From Streptomyces sp. NRRL WC-3549 (GTDB taxonomy: Bacteria; Actinomycetota; Actinomycetes; Streptomycetales; Streptomycetaceae): DNA of 6,085 nucleotides. The notes below the pieces were generated by a model. The model saw only the letters and a program-made list of their open reading frames with translations, was not told the DNA's origin and searched no databases. Where the stretch lies: NCBI RefSeq assembly GCF_000721935.1, contig NZ_KL585388.1:33801-39885 (forward strand), read 5' to 3'. A program made the translations under genes and the position numbers. The stretch's first letter is position 1. Each line of letters starts with the position of its first letter. Positions 6,061 through 6,085 of this stretch are shown piece after piece.

Positions 6061-6085
6061 TGGCGGTATCCGTTCAGGAAGCGGC
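6057..6085 (-). CDS. Last codons of an upstream gene (continues beyond the right edge)
   Basis: On the - strand a frame reading RFLNGYRQ ends in TGA at 6059-6057, sharing four bases (GTGA) with the start of the C39-like gene. Seven of its eight sense codons end in G or C. The overlap is the usual sign of a translationally coupled operon, so a gene to the right is probably cotranscribed with the peptidase. Eight residues are too few to identify it. Confidence 0.5.

Overview
The very high G+C content, near-total use of G or C at codon third positions, GTG starts and tight gene packing point to a high-GC actinobacterium, most likely Streptomyces or a close relative. This is a compositional inference plus resemblance to families common in that group. 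The species cannot be named from the window.

Layout. Positions 1-326 (+) are the C-terminal end of an unidentified protein with a low-complexity, acidic, proline-rich tail made of two tandem peptide repeats. A strong 12-bp hairpin follows (336-368). A GC-rich, palindrome-rich spacer then leads to a promoter-like element at 510-532. This element fits the actinobacterial RecA-independent DNA-damage promoter used by PafBC. It drives a two-gene operon on the + strand: a 981-residue SNF2-family ATPase (577-3522), and overlapping it by 4 nt, a 425-residue SWIM zinc-finger protein (3519-4796).

The right third is on the - strand and converges on the operon. Reading leftward from the right edge, it starts with the last codons of an unseen gene (6057-6085), which overlaps by 4 nt a papain-like C39-type cysteine peptidase homologue with an N-terminal CxxC (5422-6060). 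Next is a stretch with GC-rich inverted repeats, then a frameshifted remnant that looks like the C-terminus of a TetR/AcrR repressor (5166-5323). Last is a 102-residue protein with a C2H2-like metal-binding pattern and a single C-terminal membrane helix (4827-5135).

How it may work. The SNF2 ATPase and the SWIM protein form a recurring bacterial pair: a DNA translocase plus a probable DNA- or protein-binding partner. The promoter match suggests the pair is induced by DNA damage independently of LexA/RecA. The - strand genes have no evident link to this pair. No CRISPR array, tRNA, rRNA, transposase or complete known defence locus is visible. The observations most worth following are the damage-type promoter, the decayed regulator, the small zinc/membrane protein and the repeat tail.
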